A DNA stretch of 64,000 nt, from contig CAWDUT010000006.1 of NCBI GenBank assembly GCA_963805525.1, positions 1,054,001-1,118,000 on the forward strand, given 5' to 3'. This DNA is from DASQFQ01 sp963805525 (lineage in GTDB: Bacteria; Actinomycetota; Thermoleophilia; Solirubrobacterales; Solirubrobacteraceae). Below the pieces are notes generated by a model, which saw only the letters and a program-made list of their open reading frames with translations, did no database searches and was not told where the DNA came from. Below are positions 16,951-25,251 of this stretch, one piece after another (position 1 is the first letter of the stretch; each line of letters begins with the position of its first letter). The position numbers and the translations under genes were made by a program.

Positions 16951-17046
16951 CAGATCAAACTGTGAGCAAGTCAGATTGACGCCCCGGGGAAGGATTCGGC
17001 GGCCGCTGACGTCCGTAGGGGGAACCTCCCCCGGACAAGGACGCCA

Positions 17047-17505
17047 ATGACGCAACTCACCCCCATCGCCGGAGACGCCAGATCGGTCTCCAACCAGCTC
17101 ACCGTGGCGGTCGCCGCCGACGCGCACGCGACGCTGCGCGCCGTCCAGGCGGTCGACCCGTTCGGCCCTGCGATCCGCGCCATGCGAGCCCTCGGCCTCG
17201 CCGAGCGCATCGCGCTGACCCCCGACGGCATGAGCTGGCAGCCCGAGGGCGCGAGCGGCCGCATCGACGTCCGCGTCGACGTCCGCGTGAGCGGCCAGGC
17301 CGAGGACGGCTCGACGCTCACCGTGGTCATCCGCTTCCGCGCCACCGACGACGCCACCCACGAGCGCCTGCTCGAGGCCTGGCCGGTCGTCGGCCCGCTC
17401 GCCGCGACGATCTCGAAGCGCGCCGCGCGCACGGTCAAGCACCACGCGGAGAGCGACGATTACGCGGACGGCGAGACGACCACGGAGGTCGCGCGCGCCG
17501 CCTAG
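17047..17505 (+). CDS. SRPBCC (START-like) domain protein
   Basis: 152 residues. The pattern of a helix-grip fold is visible: VAADAHATLRAVQAVDPFG at the start, two beta strands GRIDVRVDVRVSGQAEDGS and TLTVVIRFRATDD, and the long C-terminal helix HERLLEAWPVVGPLAATISK. Such domains bind hydrophobic ligands, but there is nothing to indicate which. ATG 17047 is preceded by AAGGA. It diverges from the repetitive-protein/M50 cassette across a 151-base region, so shared regulation is possible. No membrane segment or signal peptide. Confidence 0.7.
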   Translation: MTQLTPIAGDARSVSNQLTVAVAADAHATLRAVQAVDPFGPAIRAMRALGLAERIALTPDGMSWQPEGASGRIDVRVDVRVSGQAEDGSTLTVVIRFRATDDATHERLLEAWPVVGPLAATISKRAARTVKHHAESDDYADGETTTEVARAA

Positions 17506-17535
17506 GAAGACCCGCCTCAGGCTCGGCGTGGTGGC

Positions 17536-17575
17536 CGGCGGGTCCTGTCAGGAAATGGGACCCGCCGACTTTTCT
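17536..17575. terminator. Intrinsic terminator between convergent genes
   Basis: CGGCGGGTCC at 17536-17545 pairs perfectly with GGACCCGCCG at 17558-17567 and is followed by ACTTTTC on the plus strand. It terminates the START-domain gene and lies directly beyond the 3' end of the EthD-like gene on the other strand. Confidence 0.75.
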
Positions 17576-17602
17576 CCGCGCGCTGTCCCTCGGAGCCGTG
17601 GC

Positions 17603-17908
17603 TCAGCCGGCGCGGAGTTCGTAGTTCAGCACGACGGCGCCGCCGGTCGCGTAGTTCGGGACGTCCGCGCGCACTGCCTGACCTTCGGGGGATTGCTGCG
17701 CCGCACTCAGGGCCGCCGCATCGTCGAAGTCCGCCTCGAACACGCAGTAGTACGGCGACTCGCCCTGAGCGGCGGCGACGTCGAAGCTGTACCGATAGCC
17801 GCGCAGGCCGGGAAACTTCGCCACCAATGGCAGGTGCGTGTCCTCGTAGTAGCTTCGGAAATGGTCCGGGTCCGACGGCGGGGGATAGAGAACGAGGAGC
17901 CTGTGCAT
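17603..17908 (-). CDS. EthD-like (dimeric ferredoxin-like fold) protein
   Basis: 101 residues. HRLLVLYPPPSDPDHFRSYY, EDTHLPLVAKFPGLRGYRYS and the C-terminal NYATGGAVVLNYEL match the EthD family of small alpha/beta-barrel dimers. The conserved His of the THLPL motif is present. EthD proteins accompany monooxygenases or act in quinone/polyketide chemistry, but no such partner is adjacent. ATG 17908 gives the family length; the open frame upstream is unconserved. Confidence 0.8.
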   Translation of the reverse strand: MHRLLVLYPPPSDPDHFRSYYEDTHLPLVAKFPGLRGYRYSFDVAAAQGESPYYCVFEADFDDAAALSAAQQSPEGQAVRADVPNYATGGAVVLNYELRAG

Positions 17909-18089
17909 GGCGCGAACTGTAATCGCCCCCAGACAGCGAACACGAGCGATCGTCGGCCTGTCGCAGCGAGGCAAACGCCATAGCGCGCCGGTGTCTCCGC
18001 CACTGCCCCCTCTGCCTCGAAGGAGCAGCGGGCGCTTGCCGATCTCGCGCCCGCGGGCATAGGCTTGCCTCGTCCACGCAGGAGGCCTG

Positions 18090-18245
18090 ATGTCCCGCAC
18101 GAGACGGACGGACGGATCCCGAGAGGGCAAGTCGCGGTTGCGCGATCGGTTGCGTCAGCGTCGCGAGGCCCGGAAGCTGCGCAGGGCGGAGCGCGCACGC
18201 CTCGCGAGGGAGAATCCGGTTCCGCCGACCATTCCCGGGAGCTAG
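18090..18245 (+). CDS. Small arginine-rich protein (51 residues), hypothetical
   Basis: ATG 18090 follows a GGAGG at four bases and opens a 51-codon frame ending TAG at 18243-18245. The product is strongly basic and helical-looking (RLRDRLRQRREARKLRRAER), with a short Pro-containing end (NPVPPTIPGS). It resembles nucleic-acid-binding tails, but I recognise no family. Its stop lies in a CTAG palindrome that also supplies the stop of the convergent ParB-like gene. The clear ribosome site and absence of a competing gene in this strand support it; its size makes it uncertain. Confidence 0.5.
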   Translation: MSRTRRTDGSREGKSRLRDRLRQRREARKLRRAERARLARENPVPPTIPGS

Positions 18246-19132
18246 CGCATCTCCTTGAGGAACTGGTGGACCATCGTGTCCAGGTCGGCGCTCGGGTTGC
18301 GCGCCTCGCCGAGCAGCCGCTCGAGGATCTCGTCGGTCCACTCGTGCGTGTGCAGCAGCAGGTAGCGCAGCATCGCCAGCCGCATGTACTTCTCGGTCTC
18401 GCTGCCCTCGCCGCCGGCGTCGGCGTCGGCCAGCGCCTGCGCGATCGGCTCGTACTCCTCGTTGAACCAGCGCTGGGCCATCTCGTGGCGTGAGAGCAGC
18501 TCGCCGCGCTCGTGGCTGGCGCGGAAGGCCCAGGCCTCGACGAGCATGCCGAGCTGCGCGTAGCGCCACTCGTCCTCGAGCTGGATCCGCGCGCGCTGCT
18601 CCGGCGCGAGCGGGACGCGCTCGTGGAACATGCGCTCGTGCTGCTTGAGCGGGAGGTCGCGCAGCCGCAGCGCCTGCTCGGCGCCGAGCTTGGTCCGGAC
18701 CTCGCGCACGCGCGCCTCGATGTCCACGTCGCCGTGGGCGCGGGCGACGGAGACGCGGTGGTGGCCGTCCTTGACGAAGTGCAGCTCGCCCACGCGGTAG
18801 ACGTCGATCGGCGGCATCGACTCGCCGCGGCGGCGCGCCGCGGCGATCCGCTCCCAGCGGGCGCGGACGTCGGCGGAGGGGCGGAAGTCGCGGTCGAACT
18901 GGCTGGTGGCGCGGTCGACGGTGCCGACGACGGACTCGAGCGGGATCAACTGGATGCCGAGGTCGTGCTCGCTCGTCCGGCCCAGGGCGGCGACCACCTC
19001 CTCGAACGGGAGCATGTAGGAGACGTCGTCGGGCTCGGAGCGCAGCCTCGACACGATCCGCGCCAGCGCGCGGCGCCGCCGCTCGCGGGCGAAGACCGCC
19101 TTGGCGTCGTCACGCGGCATCCCCGTGCTCAT
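18242..19132 (-). CDS. ParB/sulfiredoxin-fold domain protein
   Basis: 296 residues. The central part PPIDVYRVGELHFVKDGHHRVSVARAHG is the ParB/Srx-type fold with its DGHHR motif (segments PPIDVYRVGE and VKDGHHRVSVARAHG). The N-terminus is basic (RERRRRALARIVSRLR), and the C-terminal half is helical, with several Trp residues and a long acidic tail. It lacks the helix-turn-helix of chromosomal ParB and has no ParA neighbour, so a partitioning role is unlikely; related stand-alone proteins are uncharacterised. ATG 19132 is 18 bases after the SDR gene. Confidence 0.7.
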   Translation of the reverse strand: MSTGMPRDDAKAVFARERRRRALARIVSRLRSEPDDVSYMLPFEEVVAALGRTSEHDLGIQLIPLESVVGTVDRATSQFDRDFRPSADVRARWERIAAARRRGESMPPIDVYRVGELHFVKDGHHRVSVARAHGDVDIEARVREVRTKLGAEQALRLRDLPLKQHERMFHERVPLAPEQRARIQLEDEWRYAQLGMLVEAWAFRASHERGELLSRHEMAQRWFNEEYEPIAQALADADAGGEGSETEKYMRLAMLRYLLLHTHEWTDEILERLLGEARNPSADLDTMVHQFLKEMR

Positions 19133-19150
19133 CGCACAGGGATGGTCGCA

Positions 19151-19837
19151 TCACCCGCGGCCGATGAAGGGCATCCCCGTGGCCATGATGGTCATGAACA
19201 GGACGTTGGCGTCGAGCGGGAGGCTCGCCATCCGCACCACCGCGTCGGCCGCGTGGCGCACGTCCATGGTCGGCTCGGGGATCTGCGCGACCATGTCGGT
19301 CTGCGCGTTGCCGATGTCGATCTGCCCGCACGCGATGTGGTGGTCGCGGCCCTCGAGCGCGATCTGCTTGGTCAGCCCGGTGATCGCGTGCTTGGTCGCG
19401 GTGTAGGCGACGGCGTTCGGCCGCGGCACGTGGGCGGAGATCGAGCCGTTGTTGATGATCCGCCCGCCGCGCGGCTCCTGCGCCTTCATGATCCGCACGG
19501 CCGCCTGCGCGCACAGGAAGGCGCCGGTCAGGTTGGTGTCGACCACCTGGCGCCAGGCGTCGAGCGGCAGCTCCTCGAGCGGGCCTCCCGGTCCGAACAG
19601 GCCGGCGTTGTTGAACAGCACGTCGAGCCGGTCGAGGCCGGCGAACAGCGCCTCGACCGACGCGGGGTCGGTCACGTCGGCCGGCACGACGGACGCCCGC
19701 GGGTCGCCGCCCGCCGTCTCCTCCAGCGGCTCACGGCGGCGGCCGGCGAGCACGACGCGCCAGTCCTCGTCCAGCAGCGCCCGCGCGACCGCCCGGCCGA
19801 TGCCCGATCCGGCGCCGGTGACGAGCGCTACGCGCGT
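19151..19837 (-). CDS. Short-chain dehydrogenase/reductase with no standard start codon
   Basis: A complete SDR from TRVALVTGAGSGIGRAVARA onward: cofactor loop GAGSGIG, DVLFNNAGLFGPGG, GSISAH with the catalytic Ser, and YTATK. It ends IMATGMPFIGRG. The conserved start falls at 19837, ten bases inside the end of the upstream permease. There is no ATG, GTG or TTG there: the nearest in-frame starts are GTG 20005 and ATG 20017, which would read 56-60 residues antiparallel in style to the permease frame. Either a non-standard start is used or a base has been lost near the junction. Substrate unknown. Confidence 0.75.
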   Translation of the reverse strand, partial: TRVALVTGAGSGIGRAVARALLDEDWRVVLAGRRREPLEETAGGDPRASVVPADVTDPASVEALFAGLDRLDVLFNNAGLFGPGGPLEELPLDAWRQVVDTNLTGAFLCAQAAVRIMKAQEPRGGRIINNGSISAHVPRPNAVAYTATKHAITGLTKQIALEGRDHHIACGQIDIGNAQTDMVAQIPEPTMDVRHAADAVVRMASLPLDANVLFMTIMATGMPFIGRG

Positions 19838-21207
19838 GCCGCCACCGCCGAGGTGTCGCGCTCCCTCCGGGTCCTGAAGAAGTACGCCGCCACCACCACG
19901 AACAGCGAGATGAAGCTCGGGATGAGCTGGGCGCGCACGTCCTCGACCAGCGCCATGGAGGCGATCACCGCGACCATCGCCGCGATCGAGAAGTACGTCA
20001 GCCACGGGTAGAACCACATCCGCACCTTCAACCGCTCCGGCGCCTCGCGCTCGAGCGTGCGCCGCATCCGCAGCTCGGAGACCGCGATCAGCAGGTAGAC
20101 GAACAAGGCGATCGCGCCCGACGAGTTGACCAGGAACAGGAAGACGGTGTCCGGCGACAAGTAGGAGATGATCGTCGATGCGAACCCGATTGACGAGGTC
20201 AGCAGGATCGCCTTGACCGGGACCCCGCGGCGATTGACCTCGAGCAGGCCCTCAGGCGCGTCGCCGCGGCGCGCGAGCGCGAACAGCATCCGCGAGCCGG
20301 TGTACATGCCGGAGTTCAGGCACGAGAGCACTGCGGTCACCACGACCGCGTTCATCACGTCCGCCGCGCCCGGGATCCCGATCTTCTCCAGCGCGGCGAT
20401 GAACGGCGACTCGCCGGCCTTCACCTCGGTCCACGGCACGACGCAGACGATCAGGAAGATCGCGGCGACGTAGAAGGTCAGCACCCGCATGACGACCTGG
20501 TTGGTCGCCCGCGTCACGTTTTGCTCCGGCTCATCCGATTCCGCGGCCGCGATCGTCACGATCTCCGCGCCCACGAAGGCGAAGATCACGATCACGACCC
20601 CGGACAGGATCGTGATCACGCCGGCGGGCGCGAAGCCCTCGTGGCTCGTGAGGTTCGAGAGGCCGGGCGAGTCGCCGCCGCCGATCCCGAACAGGTAGCC
20701 GACCGCGATCACGATGAAGGCGACGATCGCGACGACCTTGATCCCGGCGAACCAGAACTCGAACTCACCGAACGACTTCACCGACGTCAGGTTGATCCCG
20801 GTCAGCAGCACCATCAGCGCGAGCGCCATCAGCCACAGCGGCAGGTCGATCCAGCGCTGGAGGATCTCCGCGCCGGCCACCGCCTCGATGGCGAGCACGA
20901 TCGACCAGAAGTACCAGTAGAGCCAGCCGGTGGTGAAGCCCGCCCAGCCACCCAGCGCGCGCCGCGCGTACTCGGCGAACGAGCCGACCTGCGGGTTGGC
21001 GACCGCCATCTCGCCGAGCATCCGCATGATCAGCACGACGAGCACGCCCGCCATCAGATACGAGAGCACTGACGCCGGGCCCGTCGTGTGGATGACCGCG
21101 CTCGAGCCGACGAACAACCCGGCGCCGATCACCCCGCCGAGGGAGATCATCGTCATGTGCCTGGACTTGAGGGACTTCTGGAGCTCTGGTGCGCTGTCTT
21201 CGGCCAT
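19828..21207 (-). CDS. Amino acid permease (APC superfamily, GABA permease-like)
   Basis: 459 residues with twelve predicted membrane segments. Conserved APC features are KSRHMTMISLGGVIGAGLFVG in the first helix, GEMAVANPQVGSFAEYARRA, the helix-breaking GAEIVTIAAAESDEPEQNVT and the SGMYTGSRMLFALARRG loop. The set is closest to GabP/lysine-type permeases that import amino acids with protons. ATG 21207 lies 56 bases from the divergent MFS start. It heads a three-gene minus-strand run with the SDR and the ParB-like gene. Confidence 0.88.
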   Translation of the reverse strand: MAEDSAPELQKSLKSRHMTMISLGGVIGAGLFVGSSAVIHTTGPASVLSYLMAGVLVVLIMRMLGEMAVANPQVGSFAEYARRALGGWAGFTTGWLYWYFWSIVLAIEAVAGAEILQRWIDLPLWLMALALMVLLTGINLTSVKSFGEFEFWFAGIKVVAIVAFIVIAVGYLFGIGGGDSPGLSNLTSHEGFAPAGVITILSGVVIVIFAFVGAEIVTIAAAESDEPEQNVTRATNQVVMRVLTFYVAAIFLIVCVVPWTEVKAGESPFIAALEKIGIPGAADVMNAVVVTAVLSCLNSGMYTGSRMLFALARRGDAPEGLLEVNRRGVPVKAILLTSSIGFASTIISYLSPDTVFLFLVNSSGAIALFVYLLIAVSELRMRRTLEREAPERLKVRMWFYPWLTYFSIAAMVAVIASMALVEDVRAQLIPSFISLFVVVAAYFFRTRRERDTSAVAARA

Positions 21208-21250
21208 GCGGGGAGGCGTACCCGCGAGCGGCGCGGCTCAGGCCGCCTCG

Positions 21251-21256
21251 TAGGGT
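21251..21256 (+). promoter_or_regulatory. TAGGGT -10 element, leaderless start of the MFS gene
   Basis: TAGGGT ends seven bases before TTG 21264, so a transcript starting at the usual distance would begin at the start codon itself. The same arrangement recurs at several other genes here. Confidence 0.5.
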
Positions 21257-21263
21257 GGATGTC

Positions 21264-22457
21264 TTGCCCAGCCTCACCCGGCTCATCGTCGTGCTCGGGT
21301 CGGTCAACGCGATCGGCCCGCTGTCGATCGACATGTACCTGCCGGCGTTCCCGGAGATCGCCCGCGCGCTGGACACGAGCGCGTCGGCCGTCCAGCTGAC
21401 GCTGACCGCCTGCGTCGCCGGGCTCGCGCTCGGTCAGCTGCTGTTCGGGCCGCTCAGCGACCGGCTCGGCCGGCGCCTGCCGCTGATCGTGGCGATGCTG
21501 ACCTACGCGGTCGCGTCGCTCCTGTGCGCGAGCGCCTCGAGCGTGAACATGCTGATCGGGCTGCGCTTCGTGCAGGGGCTGGCCGGCGCCGGCGGGATCG
21601 TGATCGCGCGCGCGGTGGTGCGGGACATGCGCTCCGGCGCGGCGGCCTCGCGCCTGTTCTCGTCGCTGATGCTCGTGACCGGCCTCGGCCCGATCCTCGC
21701 TCCGCTGATCGGCGGGCAGCTGCTGGCGCTGACCTCGTGGAAGGGCATCTTCCTGCTCCTCACGGTGCTGTCCGGGCTGCTCGCGCTGCTGGTGGTCGTC
21801 GCCCTGCCGGAGACGCTGCCCGCCGAGCGCCGCAGTACGCACGGCCTGGCGCGTACCGTGCAGATCATGGGCGGGCTCCTGCGCGACCGCGCGTTCCTCG
21901 GGTACGCCCTCGCCGGCGGCCTGACGTTCGGCGCGCTGTTCGCCTACATCTCGGGCTCGCCGTTCGTGCTCCAGCGGATCTACGGCCTGTCGCCACAGCT
22001 CTTCAGCCTCGCGTTCGCGATGAACGGGCTCGGGCTGATCGCCGCGAGCCAGGTCAACGCGCATATCGTCGAGCGCTACGGGCCGAAGCGGCTGCTGCGC
22101 GGCGCGCTGATCTGCGTCGTCACGAGCTCGCTGGTGCTGCTCACCGTCGTGCTGATCGGCGGGCTGCCGGTGTGGGCGCTGCTCGCCCCGATGTTCGCGA
22201 TCGTCTCGAGCATTCCGTTCGTGCTCCCGAACACGACGGCGCTCGCGCTCGCCGACCACGCGAGCGTGGCCGGGTCGGCCTCGGCCCTGCTCGGCGTTAC
22301 CCAGTTCATGATCGGCGCGCTCGCCGCGCCGCTGGTCGGCGTGGCGGGGCCGGACTCGGCCGTGCCGATGGGGATCATCATGGTCACGCTCGCGTTCGGG
22401 GCGCTCGTGGCCTTCCAATCCGCCGGCCGGCGGCACCCGTGGAGGCTCGCGCGATGA
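21264..22457 (+). CDS. MFS drug-resistance transporter, Bcr/CflA type
   Basis: 397 residues, twelve membrane segments. SIDMYLPAFPEIARAL in helix 1, the MFS motif FGPLSDRLGRRLPL after helix 2 and VQGLAGAGGIVIARAVVRDM in helix 4 are typical of the Bcr/CflA family (proton-driven export of drugs or dipeptides). TTG 21264 (PSLTRLIVVLGS) is chosen because it lies seven bases after TAGGGT and directly before conserved sequence; GTG 21255 adds three residues. Its stop overlaps the next gene as ATGA. Confidence 0.85.
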   Translation: MPSLTRLIVVLGSVNAIGPLSIDMYLPAFPEIARALDTSASAVQLTLTACVAGLALGQLLFGPLSDRLGRRLPLIVAMLTYAVASLLCASASSVNMLIGLRFVQGLAGAGGIVIARAVVRDMRSGAAASRLFSSLMLVTGLGPILAPLIGGQLLALTSWKGIFLLLTVLSGLLALLVVVALPETLPAERRSTHGLARTVQIMGGLLRDRAFLGYALAGGLTFGALFAYISGSPFVLQRIYGLSPQLFSLAFAMNGLGLIAASQVNAHIVERYGPKRLLRGALICVVTSSLVLLTVVLIGGLPVWALLAPMFAIVSSIPFVLPNTTALALADHASVAGSASALLGVTQFMIGALAAPLVGVAGPDSAVPMGIIMVTLAFGALVAFQSAGRRHPWRLAR

Positions 22458-23047
22458 CGCTGGTGACGATCTCCGCCCCCTACGGCTGCGGCGGCAGCCG
22501 GATCGCCCCGGCGCTGGCCGAGCGGCTGGGCGTCCCGTTCCTCGGCCGCCCCCCGGCGCCCGACCTCGACCCCGAGGTCGAGGAGCCCAGCGGCCGCCTG
22601 CTCTCTCGGCTCGCGTCGCTGGGGCTGGCGTGGGGGACGCCCGGGGGCATGGAGCTCGACGAGCTGCTGCCCGACCAGAAGGGGCGCGAGCAGATCGAGC
22701 GTGAGATCCGCGAGCTCGCCGCGGGCGGCGAAGGCGTGATCCTCGGCCGCGGCGCCGTGGTGATCCTGCACGACGACGAGCGGGCGTTCCACGTCCTGCT
22801 CGACGGCACGAAGGAGGCGCGCGTGCGACAGGCGATGGAGATCGAGAACCTCGACCAGGAGGCGGCCGAGCGCCGGCTCGCGCGCGTCGACCGCTTCCGC
22901 TACGCCTACGTCGAGACGGTCTACGGCGTCGACCTGCGTGAGCCCGGCATGTGCCACCTCGTCATCGACTCGACCGCGATCCCGCTCGACGATTGCGTCG
23001 AGCTGATCGCGGCCGCAGCGATGAGCCGGTCTAGCCGTCGGCGGTGA
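22454..23047 (+). CDS. Cytidylate kinase-like family protein
   Basis: 197 residues. TLVTISAPYGCGGSRIAPALA is an N-terminal P-loop of the stand-alone cytidylate-kinase-like group, followed by a helical lid region and GGEGVILGRGAVVILHDD. The LDGTKEARVRQAMEIENLD segment and VDRFRYAYVETVYGVDLRE continue the family pattern. The cellular role of this group is not established; it is not the essential Cmk. ATG 22454 overlaps the MFS stop, so the pair is translationally coupled. The last 17 bases overlap the convergent DHH gene. Confidence 0.8.
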   Translation: MTLVTISAPYGCGGSRIAPALAERLGVPFLGRPPAPDLDPEVEEPSGRLLSRLASLGLAWGTPGGMELDELLPDQKGREQIEREIRELAAGGEGVILGRGAVVILHDDERAFHVLLDGTKEARVRQAMEIENLDQEAAERRLARVDRFRYAYVETVYGVDLREPGMCHLVIDSTAIPLDDCVELIAAAAMSRSSRRR

Positions 23048-23978
23048 TCGTCGCCACCAGCTCGCCCAGGACGCGCTCGGCGTCCTCGTTGGCGATCTGG
23101 CAGGTGCCGGCGGCGTTGTGGCCGCCTCCGCCGTACCCGAGCATGAGGCTGCCGATGTCGGTGTGCGAGGAGCGGTTGATGATCGACTTGCCGGTCGCAA
23201 ACACGGTGTTCTGCTGCTTGAGGCCCCACATCACGTGGATCGAGATGTTGGTCTTGGGGAACAGCGCGTAAACCATGAAGCGGTTGGTGGGGTGGATGAC
23301 CTCCTCCTCACGCAGGTCGAGGACCACGAGGTTGCCGTGCACCTCGGCGCAGCGGCAGATCTGCTCCATCGCGCGCTCGTTGTGCGCCTCGTAGAGCTCC
23401 ACGCGCTCGGCGACGTCCGGCGTCTGCAGGATCTCGCCGACCGTCAGCTGCGTGCAGTCGTCGATCAGCTGCATCATCAGCTGGTAGTTGGAGATCCGGA
23501 AGTCGCGGAAGCGACCGAGGCCGGTCCGCGGGTCCATCAGGAACGACATCAGGATCCAGCCCTGCGGGAACAGGATCTCGTTCTCGGAGAACTGCGCCGC
23601 GTCGGCCTTGTCGACCGCGTCCATCATCTCCTGCGAGATGTTCGGGAAGCGCATGGCGCCGCCGTAGTAGTCGTAGACCACCCGCGCGGCGCTCAGGGCG
23701 CCGGGCACGATGATGTGGTTCTCGGGCGAGTCCTCGACCCGGATCGCCTCGGAGGCGTGATGGTCGAAGGCGAGGCCGACGCCGGGGACGTACGGCAGGT
23801 TCGTCGTGATGTCGCCGGGACCGACCTCGATCTTGCCGTCCTGCATGTCCTTGGGATGGACGAACAGGATGTCGTCCAGCATGCCGAGCTCCTTCAGGAG
23901 GGCGGCGCAGACGAGGCCGTCGAAGTCGGAGCGGGTGACGAGGCGGTGGCGTTGGGCGGTCGTTGTGTCAAGAGCCAT
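23031..23978 (-). CDS. DHH-family phosphoesterase
   Basis: 315 residues. The N-terminal metal site is visible in TRSDFDGLVCAALLKELG and GLAFDHHASEAIRV, and the C-terminal DHHA1 part ends with LGYGGGGHNAAGTCQI. This arrangement fits the exopolyphosphatase/nanoRNase-like DHH-DHHA1 group; RSDFDG replaces the usual DxD, and several Met/Trp-rich segments are specific to this subgroup. Substrate (short RNA, cyclic dinucleotide or polyphosphate) is not decided by sequence. ATG 23978 (ALDTTTAQRHRLV) is preceded by ATAGGAG. It may be the last gene of the hydantoin operon, 43 bases upstream. Confidence 0.85.
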   Translation of the reverse strand: MALDTTTAQRHRLVTRSDFDGLVCAALLKELGMLDDILFVHPKDMQDGKIEVGPGDITTNLPYVPGVGLAFDHHASEAIRVEDSPENHIIVPGALSAARVVYDYYGGAMRFPNISQEMMDAVDKADAAQFSENEILFPQGWILMSFLMDPRTGLGRFRDFRISNYQLMMQLIDDCTQLTVGEILQTPDVAERVELYEAHNERAMEQICRCAEVHGNLVVLDLREEEVIHPTNRFMVYALFPKTNISIHVMWGLKQQNTVFATGKSIINRSSHTDIGSLMLGYGGGGHNAAGTCQIANEDAERVLGELVATITADG

Positions 23979-24021
23979 GCGACTCCTATCGGCAGCCACC
24001 GCAGGGTGTTGAGCGGGGTCT

Positions 24022-25251
24022 TCACCCCATCGGCGGGAGATCCCCCTCGGCCGCGGCGGCGAGCGTGGCCGCGACGGTCTTGCCATAGACCTCGATCGCG
24101 ACCTTGAGATCCGCCTCCGGCGTGTCCTCCTCGGGCGTGTGGGAGACCGGGGGAGAGGACTTCGAGAACACCATCACCGTCGGGATCAGGCGCGCCATCT
24201 CGGCCGCGTCATGGAGCGGACCGGACGGGATCGCGGTGTCGCGGCCGAGCGCCTCCTTGGCGAAGCCGATCAGCCGGTCGTCGAACGGGATCGGCGGGAT
24301 CGACCACAGGTGCTTCACCTCGACCGTGCAGCCGAACTCCTCGGCCGCCTTGTGGCACGCCTCGTCGGCCTCTTTCAGCATCGCGGCGAGCTCGTCGGCG
24401 TCGAGGTGGCGCTGGTCGAGCAGGAGCTCGGTGCGGCCCGCGACCGCGGTCACCACGCCCGGGTCGCTGGAGGCGCCGCCGGTGGTGCAGTAGCCGCCCT
24501 CGTGCGCGAGCCCGACCTCCTGGATCAGCAGCGCGGCGCGCGCAGCGGCCAGGAACGAGTCCTGCCGCATGTCCATCGGCGTCGCGCCCGCGTGGGCCGC
24601 GCGGCCGGTGAACACTGCGGCGCGGCGCTCCACGCCCACGGTCCCCAGCACGACCGCGGCCGGCTCGTCGCGGGCCTCGAGCACCGGGCCCTGCTCGATG
24701 TGGAGCTCAAGGTAGGCGCGGGCGCCCTTCAGGTGCGCGCCGGACTCGCCGACCTTCGCGAGATCGACGTCGTGGCGGGCGACGACGTCCTCGAGCCGCT
24801 CGCCCTCGCGGTCCTTGAGGTCGCGGACCTCGTCGACGTCGAGCGTGCCGGCGCAGGCCGAGGAGCCGAACAGGCTGCGGCCGAAGCGCGCGCCCTCCTC
24901 GTCGGCCCAGTCGACGAAGCGCAGCCCGACCGGGCGGTCGCCGTCGGCGTGCTGGCGCAGGACCTCGAGTGCGGCGAACAGCCCCAGCGCGCCGTCGAGC
25001 CAGCCGCCGGCGGGCACGGAGTCGACGTGCGAGCCGACGATCACGAAGCCGTCCTGCTCGCCGGGGAGGTCGGCCCAGACGTTGCCGGCCTCGTCGGTCT
25101 CGATCTCGACCGGCAGCTCCTCGAGCTTCGACCGCACGAGCTCGCGCGCCTTGACCCACTCGTCCGTCCAGCACACGCGGCGGGCGCCTTGGGGCCCGCC
25201 CGTCAGCTCGGCGAGCTCCTTCAGATCGGCGATGACCCGGTCGGCATTCAC
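24022..25251 (-). CDS. Zn-dependent N-carbamoyl-amino-acid hydrolase (M20 hydantoinase/carbamoylase family)
   Basis: 409 residues of the M20 family. Two-metal ligands are visible in GSHVDSVPAGGWLDGALG, WADEEGARFGRSLFGS, LELHIEQGPVLE and near the C-terminus VSHTPEED. The satellite dimerisation domain lies between about 210 and 325. Relatives are L-N-carbamoylase, beta-ureidopropionase and allantoate amidohydrolase. Next to a hydantoinase it most likely removes the carbamoyl group from the ring-opened product, releasing CO2 and NH3. GTG 25251 overlaps the hydantoinase stop as GTGA. Confidence 0.88.
   Translation of the reverse strand: MNADRVIADLKELAELTGGPQGARRVCWTDEWVKARELVRSKLEELPVEIETDEAGNVWADLPGEQDGFVIVGSHVDSVPAGGWLDGALGLFAALEVLRQHADGDRPVGLRFVDWADEEGARFGRSLFGSSACAGTLDVDEVRDLKDREGERLEDVVARHDVDLAKVGESGAHLKGARAYLELHIEQGPVLEARDEPAAVVLGTVGVERRAAVFTGRAAHAGATPMDMRQDSFLAAARAALLIQEVGLAHEGGYCTTGGASSDPGVVTAVAGRTELLLDQRHLDADELAAMLKEADEACHKAAEEFGCTVEVKHLWSIPPIPFDDRLIGFAKEALGRDTAIPSGPLHDAAEMARLIPTVMVFSKSSPPVSHTPEEDTPEADLKVAIEVYGKTVAATLAAAAEGDLPPMG

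Noticed and set aside
17011..17036. Hairpin GTCCGTAGGGGG/CCTCCCCCGGAC before the START-domain gene
   Set aside because: The stem has two mismatches and lies at the ribosome site; probably chance in GC-rich sequence.
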